Source of the DNA: Sphingosinicella sp041916975
GTDB taxonomy: Bacteria > Pseudomonadota > Alphaproteobacteria > Sphingomonadales > Sphingomonadaceae
Direction of reading: 5' to 3'
NCBI RefSeq assembly: GCF_041916975.1
Contig: NZ_JAYRYK010000001.1
Location: 3,038,001 to 3,102,000 of the forward strand
Length of the DNA stretch: 64,000 nt
The position numbers were made by a program, and so were the translations under genes. Shown one piece after another: positions 53,181-63,825 of the stretch (position 1 is the stretch's first letter; each line of letters begins with the position of its first letter). The notes under the pieces were generated by a model. It had not been told where the DNA came from and searched no databases. It was given only the letters and a program-made list of their open reading frames with translations.

Positions 53181-53208
53181 CTTGTATGGCGCTGGCGCTG
53201 TTCCTACA
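53181..53208 (+). promoter_or_regulatory. Sigma-32-type heat-shock promoter of dnaK
   Basis: CTTGTA at 53181-53186, 16-base spacer, CCTACA at 53203-53208, continuing TCGCCC. It is nearly the same as the hrcA element in spacing and -10 sequence. The leader would be about 90 bases. The rest of the 255-base region between the PCu(A)C start and dnaK shows nothing else definite. Confidence 0.65.
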
Positions 53209-53305
53209 TCGCCCGCGTGGATCAACGACGCTGCGGCAAATCTGCGCAGCGGCGGGATCAATCGTTTGTTCCTGCTTGGAATTTGAAAGAGGAAGCACGG
53301 GAGAT

Positions 53306-55219
<1,914 letters not shown>

Positions 55220-55227
55220 AGTCAGGA

Positions 55228-55259
55228 ACGGCGGTCATCCGGAAACGGATGGCCGCCGT
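55228..55259 (+). promoter_or_regulatory. dnaK-dnaJ intergenic hairpin with GAAA loop
   Basis: ACGGCGGTCATCCG (55228-55241) pairs with CGGATGGCCGCCGT (55246-55259) with one G-T wobble, closed by a GAAA tetraloop. No T-tract follows, so it is more likely an RNA stability or partial-termination element setting the DnaK:DnaJ ratio. Confidence 0.55.
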
Positions 55260-55282
55260 GCCAGCGGGGGCGATCCGGGCGT

Positions 55283-56416
55283 ATGGTTGAAGCCGATTAC
55301 TACGAACTCCTTGGTGTCGAGCGCACTGCTGACGGTGGCACGATCAAGTCCGCTTATCGGCGGCTCGCCATGCAGTACCACCCCGACAAGAACGGCGGCT
55401 GCACGGATGCCGAGGCGAAGTTCAAGGCGATCAACGAAGCCTATGATTGCCTGAAGGACGATCAAAAACGCGCCGCCTACGATCGCTACGGCAAGGCTGC
55501 GTTCCAGAACGGCGGCCCCGGCAACGGCGCGGGCGGTGCCGGCTTCGGCGACTTCGCCGACATTTTCGAAGGCATTTTCGGCGAGTTCATGGGCGGCGGG
55601 CGCCAGCGGCAGCGCAGCAGCGCGATGCGCGGCGCGGACCTGCGCTTCGATCTGAATCTCAGCCTTGAGGAAGCCTTCGCGGGCAACACCCGCACCATAG
55701 AAATCGATGTCGCCACGGCCTGCGAGCCGTGCAACGGCTCGGGCGCTGCACCGGGCGCGACGGCCAACACGTGCGGCACCTGCGGCGGCCACGGCAAGGT
55801 GCGTGTGCAGCAGGGTATGTTCCTGATGGAGCGCACCTGCCCGAACTGCCACGGCGCGGGGCGCGTCATTTCCGATCCCTGCAAGGAATGTCACGGCGCG
55901 GGCCGCGTCGACAAGCACAAGTCGCTCGACGTGCGCATCCCGGCGGGCGTCGACGACGGCACGCGCATCCGCCTTTCGGGCGAGGGCGAGGCGGGCGCGC
56001 GGGGCGGCCCCCCGGGCGATCTCTACATTTTCGTCCACCTCGAACCGCACGACATCTTCGAGCGCGACGGCACCAATCTTTATGTGAAGGTGCCCGTCCC
56101 GATGACGCTCGCCGCGCTCGGCGGCACGGTCGAGGTGCCTTCGATCGACCGCGAGGCGGTTGAGCTCAAGGTGCCGGCGGGAACGCAGAGCGGCAAGCAG
56201 TTCTCGCGGCGCGGACAAGGCATGCCGCCGCTGAACGGCGGAGGGCGCGGCGACCTCATCATCGAGGTCGAGGTGGAGACGCCGACGCGACTTTCAAAGC
56301 GTCAGCGCGAACTTCTGGAAGAGTTTCAGGCGCTTGAGCCCGAAGCGGGGAGCTGCCCCGAAAGCCAGGGGTTCTTCGCGAAGATTCGTGCCAAATGGGA
56401 TGAACTGACCGAGTAG
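55283..56416 (+). CDS. dnaJ: Chaperone DnaJ (Hsp40)
   Basis: 377 residues. J-domain with HPD (AMQYHPDKN), a Gly/Phe region (residues 75-105), and four zinc motifs: CEPCNGSG, CGTCGGHG, CPNCHGAG and CKECHGAG. The C-terminal substrate-binding domains follow. It stimulates DnaK ATPase. Confidence 0.97.
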   Translation: MVEADYYELLGVERTADGGTIKSAYRRLAMQYHPDKNGGCTDAEAKFKAINEAYDCLKDDQKRAAYDRYGKAAFQNGGPGNGAGGAGFGDFADIFEGIFGEFMGGGRQRQRSSAMRGADLRFDLNLSLEEAFAGNTRTIEIDVATACEPCNGSGAAPGATANTCGTCGGHGKVRVQQGMFLMERTCPNCHGAGRVISDPCKECHGAGRVDKHKSLDVRIPAGVDDGTRIRLSGEGEAGARGGPPGDLYIFVHLEPHDIFERDGTNLYVKVPVPMTLAALGGTVEVPSIDREAVELKVPAGTQSGKQFSRRGQGMPPLNGGGRGDLIIEVEVETPTRLSKRQRELLEEFQALEPEAGSCPESQGFFAKIRAKWDELTE

Positions 56417-56438
56417 AATCGCAATCGGGGAGGACCAC

Positions 56439-57080
56439 ATGATAAAGGTTTACGGCTCGACGCTGTCGCCGTTCGTTCGCAAGGTCGTTGTGGTACTCGC
56501 CGAGAAGGGGCTCGATTACGAGCTGGTTCCCGCAGGGTTGCCCGCCCGCGATCCGGAGTTCCTCTCGATATCCCCGTTCGGGAAGATGCCGGCGTTTCGC
56601 GACGGCGATTTCACCATCTCCGATTCCTCCGCCATCGTTCACTATCTCGACGCGAAGTATCCAGAACCCCGTCTCATTCCGCAGGCGCCCGAGGATCTGG
56701 CGCGTGCCGTGTGGTATGACGAGTTCGGCGACACCATCGTTGTCGCCACTGCAGGTAAGGTGTTCTTCAACCGCGTCGTCGCGCCGCGCTTCCTGAAGCA
56801 GGCGGGCAGCGAGGATATGGCACAGCAGGGCATCGCCGAACTGCCCCGCCTGTTCGACTACCTCGAGGACGTGGTGCCGGAGCCGGGCGGCTTCCTTGTC
56901 GGCGGAGTGCTCAGCCTTGCCGATATCTCCGTGGCGAGCCCGTTCGTGAATCTGTCGCACTGCGCGCTCGATATTGATTGTGCGAAGTATCCGAAGCTTG
57001 GCGCCTGGCTGCCCACGATCCTTTCCCGGCCGTCTTTTGCGTCGGTCGTGAGGGAGGAGAGGGCGTTCCTCGCCGCCTAG
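56439..57080 (+). CDS. Glutathione S-transferase family protein
   Basis: 213 residues. The N-terminal thioredoxin-like half reads MIKVYGSTLSPFVRKVVVVL with SPFGKMPAFRDGDFTISDSSAIVHYLD (cis-proline and SNAIL-like motif). The helical C-terminal domain contains FLVGGVLSLADISVASPF, with the N-capping box. It is distinct in sequence from the GST at 21807. Starts 22 bases after dnaJ and may be heat-shock cotranscribed. Confidence 0.88.
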   Translation: MIKVYGSTLSPFVRKVVVVLAEKGLDYELVPAGLPARDPEFLSISPFGKMPAFRDGDFTISDSSAIVHYLDAKYPEPRLIPQAPEDLARAVWYDEFGDTIVVATAGKVFFNRVVAPRFLKQAGSEDMAQQGIAELPRLFDYLEDVVPEPGGFLVGGVLSLADISVASPFVNLSHCALDIDCAKYPKLGAWLPTILSRPSFASVVREERAFLAA

Positions 57081-57113
57081 ACAGCGCGGTGTGACTTCGC
57101 CACAGTCCGCGCC

Positions 57114-58235
57114 ATGTCGCTGGAGAGTAAGCTCGAGGCGTGGGTCGCCGCCGGTTTCATCGATGCCGATGCCGCCGCGCGCATCCGTGCCCATGAAGAG
57201 GCGAACGATCGTCCCTATGTGCTCTGGGCTATCGTCGGCCTCGGCCTGTTTGCTCTCGCGCTCGGCCTCGCGCTCATCGTTGCGGCGAACTGGGATGTTA
57301 TCGCCGACTGGCTGAAACTTGGTGTCCATCTGGCACTCGCCGCTGCTGCTGCGGCCGCCGTCTGGATTGGCGCCGCGCGAGGCAATCGCTGGCTTAAGGA
57401 AAGCGCGCTGTTTCTGCTTGCGGCGCTCGTTCTCGCGGGGATCGCGCTGCATTCGCAGGTCTATCAGCTCACCGGCCCGATGTGGCAGGCGCTCGTGCCT
57501 TGGCTGCTGCTGATGACGCCCGCAATGCTGATCGCGGGCAGCACGCGGCTCGTGGCCTACGGCTGGGCGGGTATGCTGCTCTGGACGCTGGCGTCGCTGG
57601 CACTTGAAAACGAGCACGCGGACGGTCTCTGGTATTTCGTCCACGGCGCCGCGATTGCGGGGCCCTTGATCCTCATCGGCCTGTCGCTGCTGCCGTGGCG
57701 CAGCCGCCTCAGCTTCGCGGACGGGCTACGCGAGGTCGGCGTCCTCGTCTGGCTCGGCGGCGTCAGCTTCGCGCACTTCGTGTGGGCTGGCACCGTCACG
57801 TCGTCCGAAGCCGGTGAGATGGCGGTGCGCCTTGTCGTGCCGGTCGTCTTCGCTGCAGCGGCAGTGTGGATCGGCCGCCGTTGGCGAATGATCCCGCAGG
57901 CGATGCTGCTGCCGATCATTGTCGCGCCGATGGCGGCGCTGTTACTGGCGACTGTGGTTCCTCATGCGGATGGCTGGCCCGCGCGGCTTGTCGGCGCGCT
58001 CATCTACATGACGATGTGGGGCGTCATCGCCCGCGCCGCGATCGCCTCCGGGTGGCGTGCACTCTTCGGCGTTGCAATTGCAGCCATCGGCATTCGCATC
58101 TTCATCATCTATTTTGAGCTGTTCGGCTCGCTGGCAACGACGGGTGCCGGGCTCATCATCGGCGGCGTGCTGCTCATCGCGCTCGCGCTCGGCTGGCGGC
58201 GGGTGTTCGCTCTCGTCGGAAGGAAGCGGACATGA
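57114..58235 (+). CDS. DUF2157 multispanning membrane protein
   Basis: 373 residues. A soluble N-terminal helix pair (LEAWVAAGFIDADAAARIRAHEE) typical of DUF2157 is followed by about nine to ten membrane helices. The function is unknown. The stop overlaps the next start (ATGA), and the pairing with a GDYXXLXY protein recurs in proteobacteria. Confidence 0.8.
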   Translation: MSLESKLEAWVAAGFIDADAAARIRAHEEANDRPYVLWAIVGLGLFALALGLALIVAANWDVIADWLKLGVHLALAAAAAAAVWIGAARGNRWLKESALFLLAALVLAGIALHSQVYQLTGPMWQALVPWLLLMTPAMLIAGSTRLVAYGWAGMLLWTLASLALENEHADGLWYFVHGAAIAGPLILIGLSLLPWRSRLSFADGLREVGVLVWLGGVSFAHFVWAGTVTSSEAGEMAVRLVVPVVFAAAAVWIGRRWRMIPQAMLLPIIVAPMAALLLATVVPHADGWPARLVGALIYMTMWGVIARAAIASGWRALFGVAIAAIGIRIFIIYFELFGSLATTGAGLIIGGVLLIALALGWRRVFALVGRKRT

Positions 58236-58717
58236 AGCGCTGGCTCGGCCTTGCCCTGCTGCTCCCGCTCGTGGGCCTCGTACTCAGCATTGCCGCGCGC
58301 GAGGCGGGGCTTTCGGGCGCTTCCGAATGGCGTATTCCCATCGCGGGTTTCGATCCACGCGACCCGATCCGCGGCCGCTTCATCCAGTTCCGCTACGACT
58401 GGCGCGTGGCCGGCGATCCCGCGCTTTGCACGGCGGCCGCCTGCGCTCTCTGCCTGTCCGGAGACTCAGGAGAGATCGTGGCCACGATGGTGGCGCCGGG
58501 CACGGTCTGCCCCGCATACGTTGATGTGAACGGCAGCAACATCAGGGGGCTCAACGTCGCGCCGGGTCAGGTGCCGGACTTCTCAAGCCGCATCTTCGTT
58601 TCCGAAACCAGCGCGCCGAAGCTTGAAGACATGCTGCGCCGCGAGCCCATGGTCGTCATCGCGAAGCTCACAAAGCAGGGCCGCCTCGTCAACGATCGGC
58701 TCGAACCGGCGAACTGA
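58232..58717 (+). CDS. GDYXXLXY-domain membrane-anchored protein
   Basis: 161 residues. One N-terminal membrane segment (LGLALLLPLVGLVLSIA) then a periplasmic domain with DPRDPIRGRFIQFRYDW; the eponymous GDYxxLxY here reads GRFIQFRY, a divergent version. Three cysteines (ALCTAAACALC) cluster near residue 70. Role unknown; presumably partners the DUF2157 protein. Confidence 0.75.
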   Translation: MKRWLGLALLLPLVGLVLSIAAREAGLSGASEWRIPIAGFDPRDPIRGRFIQFRYDWRVAGDPALCTAAACALCLSGDSGEIVATMVAPGTVCPAYVDVNGSNIRGLNVAPGQVPDFSSRIFVSETSAPKLEDMLRREPMVVIAKLTKQGRLVNDRLEPAN

Positions 58718-58864
58718 AGGCCTTCCAAAATAGGAAATCCTGTGATCCGCTCGGCGCCGCTCTTTGAGGCGCGGCTCGCCCACGCATTGAACCGACCGAG
58801 ACACGCCCGGCACTCTGCTGTCTTGGTGTAACTTTCCTCACCTTCGGCCGATCGGGCCGCGGTG

Positions 58865-59419
58865 TCAGATACGCTTGGAAATCGCGATCGCCGCGCGGCA
58901 CCCCGCGCGAATTGCGGCGGAAAGCAGCGGATAGGCGGGGGCTTGCTCTGCGCCGTGCGCAATCGCCGTGTCGCGGTGCTCGCGCTCTTCCTCGGCAAAC
59001 TCTTCGATGCGGGCTTTGAGTTCAGGATCGCTGTCGCCGATCGCTTCGGCCTGCTCGGCATAGTGGCGATCGATCTCGGTCTCGATGGCGGCCGTGCACG
59101 CCATCGCCGCGCGCGGCCCCATCAGTGCGGTCGCCGCGCCGAGCGCATAGCCCGCAACGTGCCAGAAGGGCGCGAGCGCCGTCGGCCGCACACCGCGTTC
59201 CACGACCATGCGGTTGAACACGTCGAGATGATGCTGCTCCTGCGCCCGCATCCGCGCGATCTCGGTGCTGTCGGGGTGACGGTTCCCCATCACCGCGAGC
59301 TGCCCCGAATAGATGCGCGCTGCGCCATACTCGCCCGCCTGATCGACGCGCAGCATGGAAGCGGTGTCCGCGCCCCGGTCTCCCGGAAGCGGACGTTTCA
59401 GCGTTTCAGGATCAGCCAC
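58865..59419 (-). CDS. coq7: Demethoxyubiquinone hydroxylase Coq7
   Basis: 184 residues. A di-iron enzyme adding the last hydroxyl to the ubiquinone ring. Ligands are visible in DQAGEYGA (Glu), EQHHLDVF (Glu, His), AIETEIDRHY (Glu) and EEEREHRD (Glu, His). GTG start with GGGAG seven bases upstream, overlapping dsbB by 22 bases. The 147 bases downstream, up to the GDYXXLXY stop, hold only a small CGGCC/GGCCG hairpin. Confidence 0.9.
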   Translation of the reverse strand: MADPETLKRPLPGDRGADTASMLRVDQAGEYGAARIYSGQLAVMGNRHPDSTEIARMRAQEQHHLDVFNRMVVERGVRPTALAPFWHVAGYALGAATALMGPRAAMACTAAIETEIDRHYAEQAEAIGDSDPELKARIEEFAEEEREHRDTAIAHGAEQAPAYPLLSAAIRAGCRAAIAISKRI

Positions 59420-59862
59420 AGCGCGACTCCCGCGATCAGCCCGGAGAAGATGGCATTGTACCCGGCCATCGAAATGCCCGCCAGCGACCACGCGATCTGG
59501 TCGCACTGCACGACCGCCGTCGCCATCACGTTCGACAGGAAATCGCCCGAACCGAGGTCGGTGGCGCTGCACGCGCTCGGTCCCTGCCACCAGCGCTGCT
59601 CGACGCCCGCATGGAACACGCCGATGCCCGCCGTGACCAGTTCCGCGAGTGCGGCAAGCAGCAGCAGAGCGCGCTTGCCCGCGCCCGGCACGAACAGCGC
59701 CAGGCTGGCGAGGACGAGCGCGGCGGCGTGCGGCCAGCGCTGCCAGATGCACATCTCGCAGGGGTGCAGCCCGCCGATATGCTGGAACGCGAACGCGCCG
59801 CCCAGCAGCGCGGCCGGACCGAGCAGAAGGAGCAGATGCGCGGCGCGCAGCCGGTCAGTCAT
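59398..59862 (-). CDS. dsbB: Disulfide bond formation protein B
   Basis: 154 residues with four membrane helices. The quinone-linked cysteine pair is CEMC near residue 36-39, and the second periplasmic pair is the Cys in SACSATDL and VVQCDQI. It reoxidises DsbA-type thiol oxidases using ubiquinone, which fits the coq7 neighbour. ATG 59862 overlaps the upstream stop. Confidence 0.9.
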   Translation of the reverse strand: MTDRLRAAHLLLLLGPAALLGGAFAFQHIGGLHPCEMCIWQRWPHAAALVLASLALFVPGAGKRALLLLAALAELVTAGIGVFHAGVEQRWWQGPSACSATDLGSGDFLSNVMATAVVQCDQIAWSLAGISMAGYNAIFSGLIAGVALWLILKR

Positions 59863-60871
59863 TGCTCGCCTTCCGCGCGACGAGGCTGGCGCCCACAAGC
59901 GTCACGCCCTTGGCTTCAAGCCCCGCCGACCAGTGTTCGATTTCGCCGATCGTCGTCGAAACCGGACGTGCGTATCCGATCGCGTAGCCGCGACGCTTCG
60001 CGGTGGCGGCAAGGTCGTCGAGGTTGCGGCGGATGTTCGCTGCGGTTTCCGGCTCATCGAGGAAGCGGTCGTTGGTCGCGGCGGCAAGCCCGATGGCGCG
60101 CGCTTCCTTTTCGCCGACCGAGCGCCCGGAAGAGCGCGCGTCCACATAAAACAACTGCTTCGCCTTCGCCGCATCCAGCACCGGGCGCATCGCGGCGGCG
60201 TTCTCGGTGAAGGCGCTGCCCATCATGTTGGTGATGCCGACAGGGGCCTCGACGCGGGAGAGTGCCCAATTCAGCCGCCGCACGTTCTCGGCCGGTGTCT
60301 CGCCGGTCAGCAGCACGTTCTGGCCCGGATTGACGCGGGGGTATGATTTCGGCTGCATCGGCACGGAGAGCCACACCTCATGCCCGCCCGCCTTCGCGGC
60401 CTTCGCCAGTTCGCGCGATGCGTCGGCATAGGGCGAGAAGGCGAGGCTGACGGCGGCGGGCAGCCGGTCGATCGCAGCCTTTGCGGCAGTTGCGTTGGGG
60501 CCGAGTTCGGTGAGCACAATGGCAACGATCGGTCCCGCCGGGATCGGCGCTGCGGGCACGGTTGCGGGGGCGGGTGGCGTTGTACCTGCTGCAAGCCGGG
60601 CCTCGTCGATCTCGGGCTTGTGGACGTCGGTGACGGGCACCTGCGCGATCGGCGGCCGCAGCGTGCCGGTGGCGGCCGCGTCCTTCGCCTTCACCTTGGC
60701 TTCCGGCGGCAGCGCGCGGTTTAGCTGATCGCCGGTTTGCGCGGCGGCATGGCTCGGCGCGAGCGGCCGCAGCAGCTCGACGAACACGGTCGCAAGGCCA
60801 ATGAACAGCACGGCGCCGCCAAGCGCGAGCAGCAGTCCCCGGCCCCGACGCGGGGCAATGTCTTCGCTCAG
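59855..60871 (-). CDS. Divergent polysaccharide deacetylase (YibQ-like) with probable CTG start
   Basis: 338 residues. N-terminal membrane anchor, a Pro/Ala-rich linker and a NodB-like domain (IVAIVLTELG, SLAFSPYADASRELA, GHEVWLSVPMQP, GITNMMGSAF, YVDARSSG). The metal-binding DD of typical members reads TE here, so deacetylase activity is doubtful. CTG 60871 overlaps the ctpA stop as CTGA, has AGAGG six bases upstream, and yields MSEDIAPRRGRG before a complete membrane helix; the GTG at 60811 would cut this helix in half. Confidence 0.8.
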   Translation of the reverse strand: MSEDIAPRRGRGLLLALGGAVLFIGLATVFVELLRPLAPSHAAAQTGDQLNRALPPEAKVKAKDAAATGTLRPPIAQVPVTDVHKPEIDEARLAAGTTPPAPATVPAAPIPAGPIVAIVLTELGPNATAAKAAIDRLPAAVSLAFSPYADASRELAKAAKAGGHEVWLSVPMQPKSYPRVNPGQNVLLTGETPAENVRRLNWALSRVEAPVGITNMMGSAFTENAAAMRPVLDAAKAKQLFYVDARSSGRSVGEKEARAIGLAAATNDRFLDEPETAANIRRNLDDLAATAKRRGYAIGYARPVSTTIGEIEHWSAGLEAKGVTLVGASLVARKASND

Positions 60872-62193
60872 CGGGACACCTCTGCGGTCTGCACCGGCTG
60901 CGGGCCGAGCCGGCCGATAACCTTCATCGCGTAGTCGAGCTGGTAGTCCTTCACGCCCGCCTTTTCGAGATCGGCGGCGGTCCGCGTGAAGCGAGGATTC
61001 TCCTTGTCGTCTTCCTCGATGATCTTGTTGTCCTTCACCGCGTCGTTGCGCAGGTGCTGGCGTAGGTCGGCCTCGCGGATCACGCGGCGTTCCTTGTAAT
61101 CGGCGTCCGAAAGCTGCGGCACGGTGATGTCGGGCTCGATGCCCGCTTCCTGCACGGAGCGGCCGGAGGGCGTGTAGTAGCGCGCCGTGGTGAGCCGGAG
61201 CGCCGTGTCCTGCGTCATCGGGATCAGCGTCTGCACCGAGCCCTTGCCGAAGCTGCGCTGGCCGAGCACGAGCGCGCGGCGGTGATCCTGCAGCGCGCCC
61301 GCGACGATCTCCGCGGCGGATGCCGAGCCTTCGTCGACGAGGACGACGATCGGCTTGCCCTTCGTGTCGTCGCCTTCGCGTGCGTAATAGCGCTGCACGT
61401 CGCCCTTGCGGCGCCCACGCTGCGAGACGATCTCACCACGCTCGAGGAACGCGTCCGACACCTCGATCGCCTGATCGAGGAGGCCGCCGGGGTTGGAGCG
61501 CAGGTCGATCACGAAGCCGAGCAGCTTGCCGCCAGCCTGCTTCTCCATGTTGGCGATCGCCTGCCGCGTCGCTTCGCCCGTCTGCTTGTTGAAGGTGGAG
61601 ATGCGCAGGATGCCGATGTTGTTCTTCACTTCGGACTTCACCGGCTTCAGCGAAATGACTTCGCGCTTCAGCGTCAGTTCCATCGGCTTCTGCTGGCCGG
61701 TGCGCACGACGCTGATCTTCACGGTCGTGCCGGGCAGGCCCTTCATCTTGTCGACCGCGTCGTCGAGCGACAGGCCGTAGATGAGTTCGCCGTCGATGTG
61801 CGTGATGTAGTCGCCGGCCTTGATACCCGCGCGCGCGGCCGGCGTATCGTCGGTCGGCGCGATAACCTTCACCACGCCGTCTTCCTGGCTCACGGTGAGG
61901 CCGAGACCGCCGTATTCACCCTCGGTCTGCGTCCGCATCCGCTCGAAGTTGCGCATGTTGAGGAAGCTCGAATGCGGATCGAGACTGGAGAGCATCCCGT
62001 TGATCGCGCCTTCGATCAGCTGCTCGTCGGTCACCTCGTCCACATATTCGGCGCGTACGCGTTCGAACACGTCCATCAATTGGTCGAGCTGACGATAGGT
62101 GCTCGCCGGGTTCGCCGCCTGCACGGCGGTCGTCGAGGGAATGAGCGCGATCGCCACGGCGGGGATCAGCGTGTGCAAAAGCTTACGAGACAT
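60868..62193 (-). CDS. ctpA: S41-family C-terminal processing peptidase
   Basis: 441 residues. A signal peptide, a PDZ domain (GGLGLTVSQEDGVVKVIAPTDD) and the protease core with the catalytic serine in GSASAAEIVAGALQD and lysine in GKGSVQTLIP. It trims envelope proteins in the periplasm. ATG 62193 is preceded by AAGGA. Follows envC after about 97 bases, a conserved order. Confidence 0.94.
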   Translation of the reverse strand: MSRKLLHTLIPAVAIALIPSTTAVQAANPASTYRQLDQLMDVFERVRAEYVDEVTDEQLIEGAINGMLSSLDPHSSFLNMRNFERMRTQTEGEYGGLGLTVSQEDGVVKVIAPTDDTPAARAGIKAGDYITHIDGELIYGLSLDDAVDKMKGLPGTTVKISVVRTGQQKPMELTLKREVISLKPVKSEVKNNIGILRISTFNKQTGEATRQAIANMEKQAGGKLLGFVIDLRSNPGGLLDQAIEVSDAFLERGEIVSQRGRRKGDVQRYYAREGDDTKGKPIVVLVDEGSASAAEIVAGALQDHRRALVLGQRSFGKGSVQTLIPMTQDTALRLTTARYYTPSGRSVQEAGIEPDITVPQLSDADYKERRVIREADLRQHLRNDAVKDNKIIEEDDKENPRFTRTAADLEKAGVKDYQLDYAMKVIGRLGPQPVQTAEVSR

Positions 62194-62289
62194 CACTTCT
62201 TCCTTGTCGTGACCTGCGGTACGGCCCTCTGTCCCAGCGCATCGACAGTCATCATAGCCGTGCGTCGATGAATTGGCGAGTAACGGATT

Positions 62290-63402
62290 TCAGCCGTCGC
62301 GGCCTGTTTTGCGAACATGCGGCGCGGGATCGATCGGGCGGCCGCTTTGGCGGAGTTCGAGGTAAAGCTCGGGCTCCAGCGATCCCATGCGGCCGATCGG
62401 CGTTCCGGCCGATACTGTCTCGCCAACAAGCACGTCGACGCGTTCGAGGCCCGACATCATGCTGAGCAAACGCCCGGGATGCTGAACGATGACGATATCG
62501 CCGTAGGTGCGGAACGGCCCGGCGTAGGCGATCCTCCCTTTCGCCGGGGCGACGACCTGTGCACCCTTGCGCGTTGCGAGTGTGATGCCGCGCGCGCGGA
62601 CACCAACGCGGCTCATGTCCTCGAAGCCTTCCACGATGCTGCCCGCCGCGGGCTGCTGATACGGGAAGGGCAGGGGTGCGGCGGCCGCGCGGATGGGCCG
62701 GGAGGGCGCCAGCCGCCGGGCATTCGTGCCCGCGCTATCATCGAATGCGCCCGCGAGGCCGCGCAGGTCCATCGCCTTTGCGGCAAGCGTGCGCGCCTGC
62801 GCGCGCTCCTCGTCGGCCTCGCGATCGAGCGAGTCGCGTTCGGCGCGGAGATCGGCCTGCACGCCATCGAGCTGGCGGATCGCCTGCGAAAGCTCGGTGT
62901 TGGCGGCCAGCAACTGCTGCTTTGATGTGACGAGCCGGGCTTGCATGGCGCGAGAATCGACAAGCGCACGGCGGTATTCGGCGGTGCGGGTTCGAAGCGT
63001 CGGCTGCACGGCTTCCAGAAGCGCACTGACCCGGGCGGTGGTGACCGCCGACGAAGGCTCAAGGAGCACGAGGCCCGCCGGCCTGCGGCTCAGGGTCTGG
63101 AGCACGGCGAGGAGGCGGCTGATTTCCCCATGCTGCGCGGCGAGCCTGGCGCGCTGCTCGCGACGCAGCCGTTCGAGCCGGGCGGTTCCGGCCTCGATGG
63201 CGCTCACGCGCGCCTCGCCGTTCTGGATGCGCCGGGCAAGGTCGATCGCCTTCTGCCGGGCGGTTCGTGCCTTGTCGTCGGCTGCATCGGCATCGCGGCG
63301 TAGCGCGGCGGCACGGGAATCGGCCTTCAGCGCATCCTGCTCGGCCATGTCCGCTGGCGCGGCCGCAGCGAGGAGCAGGAAGGCGAGGGCCGCGGCGCGC
63401 AT
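62290..63402 (-). CDS. envC: EnvC-like murein hydrolase activator (degenerate M23)
   Basis: 370 residues. A signal peptide, long coiled coil (residues 30-235) and a C-terminal LytM/M23 fold (RGITLATRKGAQVVAPAKGRIAYAGPF). Zinc-binding positions are lost: the usual H-x-H/HFEIR end reads YLELRQSGRPIDP. As in EnvC, this suggests activation of amidases during septum splitting rather than cleavage. ATG shares a base with the rlmH stop. Confidence 0.88.
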   Translation of the reverse strand: MRAAALAFLLLAAAAPADMAEQDALKADSRAAALRRDADAADDKARTARQKAIDLARRIQNGEARVSAIEAGTARLERLRREQRARLAAQHGEISRLLAVLQTLSRRPAGLVLLEPSSAVTTARVSALLEAVQPTLRTRTAEYRRALVDSRAMQARLVTSKQQLLAANTELSQAIRQLDGVQADLRAERDSLDREADEERAQARTLAAKAMDLRGLAGAFDDSAGTNARRLAPSRPIRAAAAPLPFPYQQPAAGSIVEGFEDMSRVGVRARGITLATRKGAQVVAPAKGRIAYAGPFRTYGDIVIVQHPGRLLSMMSGLERVDVLVGETVSAGTPIGRMGSLEPELYLELRQSGRPIDPAPHVRKTGRDG

Positions 63403-63824
63403 CAGCCCTCGCGGTGGTAGGGATGACCGGCGAGGATCGACGTCGCCCGGTAAAGCTGCTCGGCAAGCATCGCGCGCACCATCAGGTGGGGCCATGTCGC
63501 CTTGCCGAAGCTGATGAGCAGGTCGGCGCTTTCCCGCGTGTCCGCGTCGTGGCCGTCGGCCGCGCCGATCAGGAAGCGTGCCTCGCGCACGCCGTCGTCG
63601 CGCCAGCGACTGAGGCGTTCGGCAAGCGCCGTTGAGGTCAGGCTTTCGCCGCGCTCATCCAGCGCCACCGTGCGACAGTCACCCGTTGGCGGCGGCATAC
63701 GACCGCCTTTGTCGGAAAGCTCGGTGATGCGAAACGGCCAGTTCATCCGCGCGCGGTAGCGTTCGACGAGATCGGCTTCCGGGCCGCGCCCGATGCGTCC
63801 GCGCGCGATGACATGCAGGAGCAC
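63402..63824 (-). CDS. rlmH: 23S rRNA (pseudouridine1915-N3)-methyltransferase
   Basis: 140 residues, SPOUT fold. LDERGESLTSTALAERL, FLIGAADGHD and MVRAMLAEQLYRATSILAGHPYHR are family motifs; the last forms the knot and substrate site. GTG start one base after the rsfS stop; an upstream ATG would be inside rsfS. Confidence 0.92.
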   Translation of the reverse strand: MLLHVIARGRIGRGPEADLVERYRARMNWPFRITELSDKGGRMPPPTGDCRTVALDERGESLTSTALAERLSRWRDDGVREARFLIGAADGHDADTRESADLLISFGKATWPHLMVRAMLAEQLYRATSILAGHPYHREG

Positions 63825-63825
63825 C

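Noticed and set aside
52343..53305. Long N-terminal extension of DnaK
   Set aside because: Antisense to two real minus-strand genes; DnaK begins at MGKVIGIDLGTTNS with a strong binding site.
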